Source: Lineus longissimus (lineage: Eukaryota > Nemertea > Pilidiophora > Heteronemertea > Lineidae). Taken from it: a stretch of DNA of 64,000 nucleotides. The notes under the pieces are model-generated. The model was not told where the DNA came from, searched no databases, and saw only the letters and a program-made list of their open reading frames with translations. The stretch spans positions 18,354,501-18,418,500 of the forward strand of contig NC_088311.1 of assembly GCF_910592395.1 (NCBI RefSeq), read 5' to 3'. A program made the position numbers and the translations under genes. Within the stretch, counting starts at the first letter, position 1. Each line of letters starts with the position of its first letter. Positions 44,701-49,983 of this stretch are shown in pieces.

Positions 44701-46802
44701 GCGAGTGCTTAAACGAAATGATACTGTCTGCCATCCTTATATGGGTCGGCAGCTGGTTCCAAACCAAAGAAATGGACCACTCGCCAAAAAGGTTCTGTCC
44801 CAAATGAAGTCTTCGTGCGCTTTGCTTGCAACTTGAAGCAAACGAAAGCGTTTGACCTTGAATGACGAACAGATTCGGCGAGGGGAAGCTGTTGGAAACC
44901 ATGCCGACCAATGAACACACCTATTAGCAATAGATAGCAAAACTTTGAAAACCAAACGAGACATATCTGGCAGCCGGTGGAGTTACCGGATGACTAGCGT
45001 AATATGATCGATCGTACTTGTGCGTTCTTCTCTCAAATCTCGCAGCCCAAATTTTGAATACGCAGGATAGGTTCGATACTCCACTCCTGCTGACACCCAA
45101 AACAATGCCAAATGCCTTTCGTTCAACTCATACCGGTTTCAATCTCGCTTCCAGGATGGCGAAGATGTAAGTGCTCGTGCGATCACACCCTACAACAAAC
45201 CTGGAGGCGGGAAATGCCCGGTCGAGTTTTAAAGAAAGTCAAATGCAAACAATAAATGACGTTTCCTTGACATTTTTATTGCATGTTATGTTGGCTGGGG
45301 ATATTAGGCAAACCGCTTGCCGAACTAGCATCATTTTTGTTCTGTTGGGAGAGCCGCTTGCCAAACAGCACTGAAAATCAACCCAGTTTGGCCAAACATT
45401 ACAAAATTCTTCCCTGTTTGGCGAGCTGGAGACTTCACAACATAGCCAATCAGAGCAGTGAACAGATATCATATTGGAAATAATATGCGCATAATTTACA
45501 ATCGCGGTCTTCTCGCTCTCGCTCTAGATTCAATTTTTAATATTTAAAATAAGTCCTTCTGTAAAATTGTCCACAAGAGTTCATAAAGAATTAAAATGTG
45601 ATTAACTGATAAGTGTAGTAAATACATTGTAAGGTCCTTCGCTATACATCCAGTAGTGTTGTTTACCGCGTTGCCATGAATGATAACACGGATATGATAA
45701 TGAGCTCCTGGCAGGCTAATGTAGTATGAATGAGTTCGGCTCTCCATCTTGGTCAAAAAAGTCGCTGTATGATATGGAAAGCCGGGTTTGCCGAATAATC
45801 AATTCCTGTTATGTTTCGACCCTCAGCTCAGACAAGGAAAGGGTATCTTACCTCACTTTAGATTATATAATAATAATAATAAAAATAATAGGTATTGGAT
45901 CAGGATTGTACAAGGGTGAAAGAACAATTTAGTTGGTGTGTACTGCTCATCACTTCCGGTATTATATGGGGAGTTAAGCTGTTAGAAAATGAAAGAGTGC
46001 CGATCAGGGAGATCTGATCATATCAGGGCAGTGGCAAGAAGCCACCAATGAAAAAGTGCAAAATGTGATAAGAGTGTAAAAGTCTATTATGAAGTTTGCC
46101 TGCTTTAAGTTCGGCCTTCAGCCCTAATGACTTGTTTCGATGAGAATCCCAGGTTATTTAAGACGTCTTTCATAAAACGTGAGGTCAAATCTCAATGTCG
46201 TACTTCCATTTTGTCAAATATTCCTTTGAAGTGGACCACGTATCTTGCAGTTTTTCCAATAATAAAACAAATATGGCAATTTTAATTTTTGCGAATCAAG
46301 GTCATTCGCAAAATTTGACAGTTTTCAGTATTCATTTGATCAGAAAATTTGTAGTCCGGTTTCATCGTCTGCCATCTATCGGAGCCGGTTTGCTGAACTT
46401 CTTTATCCAGCGTCAACAGCACATTATGCTACCTCCACATTGGCGATTAACGCGATGTTTTGCAACAAGAGGCTCGATTTCCTCAGACATTGGTCTAAAG
46501 CCAGATATTCAAATATATCGGTCCTGGAATGAAACCACACAGTGCCGGCGGGCAGGGCCTGAATCGTGGTGTTAAACGATAAGATAGTTCTTTTTTGTCA
46601 AACAATCCATACATTTTGTTTGTCTTGTCTGATATTTTCCAGCCGAGAAAGCCCACCACATGAAACACTCGAAGAAGAGCCCCCTGCCAAATCCAACGTG
46701 AAGGTCTTCCAGAATCCACTTTACAAAATGGAGGAATGGAACGAAGGACAAAACGAAACAAGGGGCAGTTCTGATGAGACGTTCCGCCTAGATGTTGTTT
46801 GA
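11729..46802 (+). CDS. Gene 2: transmembrane Gla-domain protein with a giant CCP array
   Basis: Gene model from splice signals and phase. Signal peptide 11729-11789 (phase 1 out), propeptide+Gla 16275-16459 (1 in, 0 out), aromatic stack/Cys loop 20061-20184 (0 in, 1 out), CCP 22416-22598, 56 A/B CCP exons 24870-42471, CCP C 43062-43250, stalk 43807-43890, TM 44398-44491, tail 46643-46802. Summed length is 11,832 bp, divisible by three, giving 3,943 residues if all are used. The Gla module would be vitamin-K-dependent gamma-carboxylated and bind Ca2+ and phospholipid; CCPs form an extended rod; the tail carries NPLY. Vertebrate transmembrane Gla proteins (PRRG family) lack CCPs, and known CCP receptors lack Gla. 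The weakest links are signal exon to Gla (4.5-kb intron) and exon 22416 to the array, across transposon-rich introns. Confidence 0.55.
11843..12072 (+). other. Conserved open frame of unknown role downstream of the signal exon
   Basis: Starts after gtttgtttctag in phase 2, reading S-L-K-S-A-N-S-D-R-K-R then WDVWSHT, SACPEFSC, CICKPRIS; six cysteines and an RKR site. The copy at 50037-50270 keeps the frame with a 3-bp in-frame insertion. Phase does not match the phase-1 signal exon, and in phase 1 this copy stops after 11 codons, so I do not include it in gene 2. It may be an alternative first-exon product or fortuitous. Confidence 0.25.
12171..13255. other. Intron of gene 2, no exon recognised
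   Basis: Homology to the other duplicated copy continues (12300-12590 matches about 50820-51105) and then ends; this is the right boundary of the large paralogous segment. The rest is AT-rich with no supported coding exon. Confidence 0.5.
13256..13560 (-). repeat. Fragment of the GTCCGTC/DR3 repeat superfamily
   Basis: Reverse complement matches about 60790-61025, including gtaggtcaaatggcg-, catgagatattgacaaaa- and gaccttcaaaagtag-type strings. It contains a perfect DR3 nuclear-receptor motif on the minus strand at 13378-13392. Confidence 0.6.
13561..14170 (+). pseudogene. Third copy of the signal-exon region, broken
   Basis: Homologous to 8220-8310 plus 11246-11800 and to 48900-49990. It contains an uninterrupted cacctTTAAgga, the empty site for the piggyBac-like insertion. 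The signal exon starts at ATG 14102 but reaches TGA at 14138-14140 and also has a frameshift before the donor gtaagt (14164). A poly-G tract (13944-13957) replaces part of the upstream sequence. Confidence 0.65.
14461..14483. repeat. Poly-G tract
   Basis: An uninterrupted run of G (about 23), followed by tgtgcgaggg. Simple sequence; length is prone to assembly error. Confidence 0.9.
14930..15070 (+). pseudogene. Fourth, broken copy of the signal-peptide exon
   Basis: ATG at 14975-14977 in the same gaacaaaATGagacag context. It encodes MRQFLHLIIFWSVLFLIS, still signal-like, then a TAG at 15029-15031, because the exon is one base shorter (60 vs 61) than the intact copies. The donor gtaggt at 15035 is kept. 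This is the signal-like exon closest to the Gla exon; a one-base assembly error here would make it the more natural first exon. Confidence 0.6.
15392..15431. repeat. G-run/C-run perfect hairpin
   Basis: CTACAAA followed by nine G, a short spacer, then thirteen C and TTTGTAG: an inverted repeat with GC-homopolymer stems. It is also a potential G-quadruplex-forming tract. Confidence 0.85.
15526..15660. repeat. Dispersed repeat shared with 63487-63625
   Basis: Shares tctgactgaattatcacgct and ttccgatgttga- strings, then tttccatgtg and aacgatgcac, with 63487-63625 in the same orientation. The flanks differ. Probably a transposon fragment; family not recognised. Confidence 0.6.
16275..16459 (+). 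CDS. Propeptide + Gla-domain exon
   Basis: 185-bp exon, acceptor attgatag, donor gtaagt, phase 1 in and 0 out, identical to the phases of the Gla exon in vertebrate vitamin-K-dependent clotting factors. Residues 1-26 resemble a gamma-carboxylation propeptide (VHLEDKEAKSFLVGHSRR) and end in the furin-type site R-Y-R-R. The mature part TEKLFVGDLNEECHEG, CTYEECREHG aligns with the Gla core (E-x-x-x-G-x-L-x-x-E-C-x-E-x-C-x-Y-E-E). It holds the disulfide cysteines and at least seven Glu candidates. Fewer Glu residues than vertebrate Gla domains and an extra Cys (EEC) are unusual. Confidence 0.8.
16886..17236. repeat. Direct repeat pair of about 120 bp
   Basis: 16886-17000 and 17116-17236 share agctattggttactaagata, tgggcggagattagtcca and gaagtcaaccgtccatgac, with about 10 percent differences by eye. 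Spacing is 230 bp. It lies in the Gla-to-aromatic-stack intron; no coding potential. Confidence 0.7.
17240..18868. other. Intron of gene 2, no exon recognised
   Basis: AT-rich. A short palindrome-bearing element around 18300-18375 (taaggccccc ... tggggccta) recurs at 24455-24530. No other structure found. Confidence 0.5.
18869..19896 (-). mobile_element. 5'-truncated LINE with a perfect 60-bp target-site duplication
   Basis: Identical 60-bp direct repeats at 18869-18928 and 19837-19896 bracket a minus-strand insert. The T-rich run after the left repeat (18927-18950) is the A-rich 3' tail on the minus strand. The ORF is open from the right repeat (19836) to a stop at 19109-19111. It encodes the C-terminal part of a non-LTR reverse transcriptase: FKDLGIVFSSDLSWSSHV, LYKSLVRSRLEYGTVVFD, LERVQRRVTRHI, LWNSLP and FKSSLNVYYF. 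The intact frame and perfect duplication indicate a young insertion; the family (Jockey/CR1-like) is uncertain. Confidence 0.85.
20061..20184 (+). CDS. Aromatic-stack / Cys-loop exon following Gla
   Basis: 124-bp exon after ttatcatttcag with donor gtaggt, phase 0 in and 1 out, which is what is needed after the Gla exon and before a phase-1 CCP. It begins LDFMREYNC, which aligns with the helical aromatic stack following Gla domains (e.g. M-E-F-W-K-Q-Y in clotting factors) with F and Y kept and W replaced by M. The rest (LLPCPYGQACVATN ... LHVKCS) adds three cysteines, resembling the short disulfide loop after the stack. The other frames lack this fit. Confidence 0.6.
20735..21173. mobile_element. 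MITE-like element (439 bp), partner at 49328-49767
   Basis: Ends are inverted: gaggcaagaccaccattga at left and tcaatggtggtattgtctc at right. The whole element is found in reverse orientation at 49328-49767, where it is absent from the paralogous locus (about 11571). No coding capacity. Target-site duplication unclear. Confidence 0.7.
21174..22415. other. Intron of gene 2, no exon recognised
   Basis: AT-rich, unremarkable. No splice-bounded domain or repeat found. Confidence 0.5.
22416..22598 (+). CDS. Divergent CCP exon at the start of the gene 2 CCP region
   Basis: 183-bp phase 1-1 exon between gttttcag and gtaggt. It encodes DIVCMKQLPLENGEVSV, YSCKKGYALKG, ATCEISGG, GKW and PQCQ: all four CCP cysteines and the Trp, about 61 residues. 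It is not closely related to the A, B or C types and lies 2.1 kb before the array. Its phase fits both the preceding aromatic-stack exon and the array. Confidence 0.8.
22599..24704. other. Intron of gene 2 with repeats, no exon recognised
   Basis: Two modest open frames (23125-23415 plus; 23739-24152 minus) show no recognisable domain, splice context or paralogue, so I do not call genes. A short palindromic repeat at 24455-24530 is shared with 18300-18375. Confidence 0.45.
24705..24732 (+). pseudogene. Truncated B-type CCP exon at the array edge
   Basis: The last 28 bp of a B exon (W-S-E-P-T-P-V-C-K plus donor gtgagt) and its downstream intron are present, but unrelated sequence lies immediately upstream. 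No acceptor is available, so it cannot be spliced in as a domain. It marks the left breakpoint of the amplified array. Confidence 0.8.
24870..27899 (+). CDS. Gene 2 CCP array, modules 1-5
   Basis: A/B exon pairs: 24870-25061/25174-25365, 25503-25694/25807-25998, 26136-26327/26440-26631, 26769-26960/27075-27266, 27404-27595/27708-27899. Every exon is 192 bp, phase 1-1 and open, each coding one CCP. These 5'-edge modules are the most varied: module 1 has GKRSSKC and NAYG; module 2 begins VITC and has SVTEAA, NIYGKWTNQS; module 3 has AALYG; module 4 B reads NTQLLLNGQVIAGDQS; module 5 has TDIVYG, VRKTNS and DPHSAK. NGT in A and NST in B are N-glycosylation sequons. Confidence 0.85.
28037..29167 (+). 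CDS. Gene 2 CCP array, modules 6-7
   Basis: Exon pairs 28037-28228/28342-28533 and 28671-28862/28976-29167. Module 6 A has SVNKAA, TDKVYGKWTEQT; its B starts IRCNTQ. Module 7 is the first with VYGSNVTYHC in A (a new N-V-T sequon) and HEDSKSAKG in B, the signature of type-3 modules in the following higher-order repeat. Confidence 0.85.
29305..31068 (+). CDS. Gene 2 CCP array, modules 8-10 (higher-order repeat copy 1)
   Basis: Exon pairs 29305-29496/29609-29800 (type 1: LLFNGQ, VIFRCDEAF), 29938-30129/30243-30434 (type 2: QLLLNGQVIAGDHS), 30572-30763/30877-31068 (type 3: VYGSNVTYHC, DSKSAKG). The three-module block repeats with a 1,901-bp period. This copy differs from the next two at several sites, e.g. 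donor gtaacg at 29497 instead of gtaaag. Confidence 0.88.
31206..32969 (+). CDS. Gene 2 CCP array, modules 11-13 (higher-order repeat copy 2)
   Basis: Exon pairs 31206-31397/31510-31701, 31839-32030/32144-32335, 32473-32664/32778-32969, types 1-2-3. Type-1 A exons now read HCNEGF instead of HCNQGF. By eye only two bases distinguish this 1,901-bp block from the next (near 32052 and 32930), introns included. Confidence 0.88.
33107..34870 (+). CDS. Gene 2 CCP array, modules 14-16 (higher-order repeat copy 3)
   Basis: Exon pairs 33107-33298/33411-33602, 33740-33931/34045-34236, 34374-34565/34679-34870, types 1-2-3. Near-identical to modules 11-13, implying very recent unequal exchange or an assembly duplicate. 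Confidence 0.88.
35008..36771 (+). CDS. Gene 2 CCP array, modules 17-19
   Basis: Exon pairs 35008-35199/35313-35504, 35642-35833/35946-36137, 36275-36466/36580-36771. Module 17 is a chimera: its A exon starts like type 1 (HCNEGF) while its intron and B exon are type 3 (DSKSAKG), as expected from a crossover within the module. Its B donor is gtgggt instead of gtaagt. Modules 18 and 19 are types 1 and 2. Confidence 0.87.
36909..38038 (+). CDS. Gene 2 CCP array, modules 20-21
   Basis: Exon pairs 36909-37100/37213-37404 (type 1) and 37542-37733/37847-38038 (type 2 variant, with NSDKG in B). With modules 18-19 this forms a two-module repeat of about 1,267 bp, a second higher-order period in the same array. 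Confidence 0.87.
38176..39937 (+). CDS. Gene 2 CCP array, modules 22-24
   Basis: Exon pairs 38176-38367/38480-38671, 38809-39000/39113-39304, 39442-39633/39746-39937. Variants: AAMYG in modules 22 and 23, KCIQNGT in 22, PVCRG end in 23 B, PNNAKG in 24 B. All exons are intact, with phase 1-1 borders. Confidence 0.87.
40075..41837 (+). CDS. Gene 2 CCP array, modules 25-27
   Basis: Exon pairs 40075-40266/40380-40571, 40709-40900/41013-41204, 41342-41533/41646-41837. Variants: AVFGST in 25 A, ILEGNTNST and GKWSKPT in 25 B, SVNKAA in 26 A, HKDPNS in 26 B, and PVCKS at the end of 27 B (AAG A before gtaagt). Divergence rises again toward the 3' edge of the array. Confidence 0.87.
41975..42471 (+). 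CDS. Gene 2 CCP array, module 28 (last)
   Basis: Exon pair 41975-42166/42280-42471. It is the most divergent module of the array: SVIKPAVYGSTVTYYC and SPVCK in A; IRCDTPILLNGPVTASELS, VRFRCYEGFILEG and EPAPVCK in B. Its position and the SVIK variant make it the counterpart of gene 1's last A/B module (1517-2013). Confidence 0.87.
42612..42721 (+). CDS. Possible alternative terminal exon, gene 2
   Basis: Paralogue of 2151-2260: acceptor ttttttacag, phase-1 frame ATTCEPLETSAHIRC, stop TAA at 42719-42721, same 110-bp coding length. Three substitutions are visible, two altering residues (V to E, L to M). Use would give a secreted, TM-less form of the CCP protein. Confidence 0.4.
43062..43250 (+). 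CDS. CCP exon C, gene 2
   Basis: 189 bp, phase 1-1, between ctctcaag and gtgaga. It is the same divergent CCP as gene 1's exon at 2596, with Q-N-G for Q-H-G and EDKT for ENKT (loss of one sequon). It is the membrane-proximal CCP. Confidence 0.8.
43807..43890 (+). CDS. Stalk/linker exon, gene 2
   Basis: 84-bp phase 1-1 exon (acceptor gattcacag, donor gtaagt). Two codons differ in residue from gene 1 (G to R and Y to N); one further difference is silent. No cysteine. It connects CCP C to the TM exon in phase. Confidence 0.6.
44051..44246 (+). CDS. Conserved Cys-containing ORF, gene 2 copy
   Basis: Same 196-bp length and stop as 3545-3740. Of eleven changed codons by eye, ten alter the residue and one is silent, while all five cysteines are kept. 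Phase 2 at the acceptor does not join to the preceding stalk exon, so its use is unproven. Confidence 0.3.
44398..44491 (+). CDS. Transmembrane exon, gene 2
   Basis: 94 bp, phase 1 in, phase 2 out, donor gtacgt. Same hydrophobic segment (CATVVLVLVIIGIILAI) and KNKR stop-transfer as gene 1, with no nucleotide difference seen in the exon. Confidence 0.85.
44594..45110 (-). mobile_element. Decayed LINE RT fragment, gene 2 intron copy
   Basis: Paralogue of 4069-4580, carried along by the duplication. Minus-strand pieces LVWNQLPTHIRMAD and FKHSLKTWL identify the C-terminus of a non-LTR reverse transcriptase. Frameshifted and inactive. Confidence 0.7.
46643..46802 (+). CDS. Cytoplasmic tail exon with NPLY, gene 2
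   Basis: 160 bp, phase 2, stop TGA at 46800-46802. It encodes SRESPPHETLEEEPPAK, VFQNPLYKMEEW and an acidic, Ser-rich end. Compared with gene 1, KSKER became KSNVK and NIEEW became KMEEW, while NPLY and its surroundings are unchanged. AATAAA at 47299-47304 is a possible poly(A) signal, but it lies in sequence not shared with gene 1. Confidence 0.8.
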
Positions 46803-47636
46803 GGAAAGTACACAACATCAAATTATTCAGGAGTTTTATAGCTGTGTTTCAGTTGGTGATGGTCGGTTACGTCATGCCAGTTTTCGACGTTACAGGACTT
46901 GGTCACGGTGGCAAAAATCCTCTGTACATTTTTAGAGACATAATTATTTTCTCGGTGGAGTTAAACCCGTTCTTCTGAAGACATAGAAATGAGATTTTCA
47001 CAGATGAATGATAAAAAACAGAAAAACTGGCGAAAAAGTTTCTCAATATAGTGCATTCTAGCATTGACATTTTCTAGTGACGAGCATGGGGACGAAACAT
47101 ACAGACGAGGTACGTTGCTGATGTTCACCACTGACTGACACTGAAAGTATCGTGTGAAACAAAATTGACCAAATTTCAGAAATCGTCTTGAATTAGGCAT
47201 GTTAGGAAGTCCATGTAGGGGATGAACTTATTAATAACAGATTTGATGGCTTTCACGCATCTTCTTGAAAACACAAAAAAAACAATAGCTACTAAAAGAA
47301 TAAAGCAGAGGCGTCGAAATAATGATTATGTTTTGGTAATTGTATCAATATCATATATTTAACGACTAATCATTTTAACTTGATGTTTTTCGGAAGGGGA
47401 CTCAAGATGTTTTTTTTTTTAGATTTGTACATTTCAAGCTGAACACAACATCCAAATCTACCACTTACCACGTGCTTTTTTCACGACGACGACGACGAAA
47501 ATATTAAAATCTAAGTCAAATATTTTTCTTTTCTTCATTTTCACCATCTCAGGTGTCTTTTCTTCGTTTCCACCTCCTCCTCCTTTCTTTATACCAAATA
47601 TTACACTTTTTCCGCAGCCAGTACCTCAAATCAGCT
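46803..47636. other. 3' flank of gene 2 / intergenic
   Basis: Homologous to 6297-6745, then a private stretch (about 47250-47495), then a short match to 6998-7090, joining directly to sequence homologous to 7966 onward. No coding exon seen. Confidence 0.55.
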
Positions 47637-48710
47637 AAGGCCCTATGGCAAGCGGAGTGTCCAGTAATTAAAAAAACCTAGATTTATTCAAGAAAACCTG
47701 GTTTTTTACCTAATAAACTAAGTTTATTTGGAAAAAATATAGTTTTTTTAAAACAACCTTGTTTATTAGCTAATAAACCGAGTTTCTTTAATTAAACCAA
47801 GTTTGTTTTACTTTATTTCCTAATAAAGTAAGTTTTTTAACAGAATCTAACATTTTATGCTAAAAAACCTGGTTTATTACCTAAAAAACTTGGTTTTTTA
47901 CCTAATAATCGTATAAAATATAAGTTTCTGTACAGAAATGTCCATTTATTCAATAAAACAAAGTTTATTACCAAAACAACCTAGTTTATTTTAAAAAACT
48001 AAGTTTATTACTAATAAACCTAGTTTTTTTAAATAAACCTGGTTTATTAGAAAACTTACATTTTTAAACCTCGATCCTACCTACATTGAGTTATCTGGGA
48101 TGAGGTTTATAATAGGGTCTCACTAACTAGTTTACAGAGTGCAGTGCAGTGCAGCATTAGTACCACGTGATGCCGAGGTTGCCCATCCTCGTCCCGATAA
48201 CATCGCGGATTTGTGTACATGGGGCGAGGTAGAAAATACAAGTTTCTCGATAGAAAGTAGGTTTTTGCACGCCGTTTGTCCAGTTATTCAAAACAACCTA
48301 CATTTTTACAATAAAACCAGGTTTTATTGCAAAAAACTAAGTTGTTTTGTAAAAAACCAAGTTTTTTACGTAAAAAGGTAGGTTTATTAGCCATTTGTCC
48401 AGTTATTGTTAATAAACCAAGATTCTTTGCTATAAAACTAAGTTTATTACCACTGGATGAAAAACTTATATTTAAGGGAATAAAACCAAGTTTATTTGTT
48501 AAACTTGACATTTGTGGATAGAAACAAGGTTTATTAGGTAAAAAACTTGGTTTTATTAAAGAAACTCTGTTTATTAGCTAATAAACAAGGTTGTTTTAAA
48601 AAAACCTATATTTTTTCCAAATAAACTTAGTTTATTAGGTAAAAAACCAGGTTTTTTGAATAAATCTAGGTTTTTTTAATTACTGGACACTCCGCTTGCC
48701 ATAAGGCCCA
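47637..48710. mobile_element. 1,058-bp foldback element with 8-bp target duplication
   Basis: Element 47645-48702 begins ATGGCAAGCGGAGTGTCCAG and ends in its inverse complement; the palindromic arms extend hundreds of bases, built of short repeats of the type aaacctagttt/tttattag. It is flanked by aaggccct (47637-47644) and aaggccca (48703-48710). The paralogous site at 8016-8023 has a single aaggccca: the empty site. Eight-bp duplications suit hAT-type mobilisation. No transposase is encoded. A 187-bp relative is at 61780-61966. Confidence 0.85.
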
Positions 48711-49327
48711 CGCCAGAATCCATCACTCATTTCAGGGTATCAAAAACTGTCTGCAGTAAAATGCTTAAGTGCAATATCCAGATTTGCTGCAACCGAATAA
48801 TCACAAATGTAATAACTCCCGAGTGTTTATCAAGATAGCCGGATGGTCTATTTTAAAAAAGAGATCCTCGAATGCCGTAGGTTTAAGTTCGGTGGCGACC
48901 CAGAAAAAAACCATTTCACTTTTTATTGCAGTGTCCGCGGGAAATGTCGTTCCAAAAATCACACCAGATGCCGTTTTTGAGAGTCTTTGTCTTCACCTTT
49001 AAGGAATAAAATCAATTAACCAATACTTGGTCAATCACAGGAAATATATCTTTCCTATTCGCCTGTCCCTGGAAGTGATTGGACAGAAGGGACGAACATT
49101 GGGACGAAAAAAATAACTTTCTTTTCGAGTTGAAACCTTAGCTAGAAACTATTAATAAAAAAGGAAAGTAGGAAAGACTCCTTTCGATAAATATCGTCTG
49201 CCAGAAATATCACCGAATGGGCACAAGCTATTTCTGAAATGATAGACACATCACGAGTTTTTGTTGAACAATCTTTGTTATCAATATTTGGTTTCAAAGG
49301 CCACCCGCATCGGCCAAGTAGGGGCGA

Positions 49328-49767
49328 AGACAAGACCACCAATGAATATTCATAGGTTGGAGGGTCCAGGCCTATCAATTAGACGACTGCATGTTTTTAA
49401 CTCTCAAGTACATATTTGGAGAGGTATTGAAAAAATATTTGCTGTGGCAAGTCTACAGATATAAAGAAATTATTTGATGAAAAATTAATTTCGAATTTTG
49501 ATATTTGGGTAATAGGGGGCGTGTTTTGAGATTTTTCTGCCAGTTGGCTGAAAAGACTGGAAATATCAATGTCTGTCTAATTTCTCGATTATCAAAAAAT
49601 TTCCGTGGTCAATTACCAGTTTACTTTTCACCATTTACTTGCCCGACTGTCCGGAATATCATATCAAAATTTCAGATTCACAACCCCACGCAGTATTTGA
49701 TGCGTCGCGGTCAAACATTGACAATTTAACTGCTAAAAGGCTTAACAAATCAATGCTGGTCTTGTCT
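49328..49767. mobile_element. MITE-like element (440 bp)
   Basis: Inverse copy of 20735-21173, with inverted ends agacaagacca / tggtcttgtct. It interrupts sequence that is continuous in the paralogue (about 11571-11585), so it inserted after the duplication or was lost from the other copy. Confidence 0.7.
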
Positions 49768-49922
49768 CGACGCAAATTCCATAGACGTCGCCACAAGACA
49801 ATTGCGAAATTGGTTCATGCTATTACGCACTCCATATCCGATAATTTTATGGACCTTCATTGTCACAGACGTGCTGTTGAAAGAAGGAGCATCGTCAATT
49901 TCTTTCTTGTGCGAGAAACAAA

Positions 49923-49983
49923 ATGAGACAGGTTTTCTATCTGATCATTGTTTGGAATGCTATTTTTTCAAACATCGTAGCAG
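49923..49983 (+). CDS. Signal-peptide exon, gene 3
   Basis: Intact paralogue of 11729-11789: MRQVFYLIIVWNAIFSNIVA plus one base, donor gtatgt, phase 1. One residue differs (T to I). It lies about 3.1 kb downstream of gene 2's stop, as the first copy lies downstream of gene 1. Confidence 0.6.
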
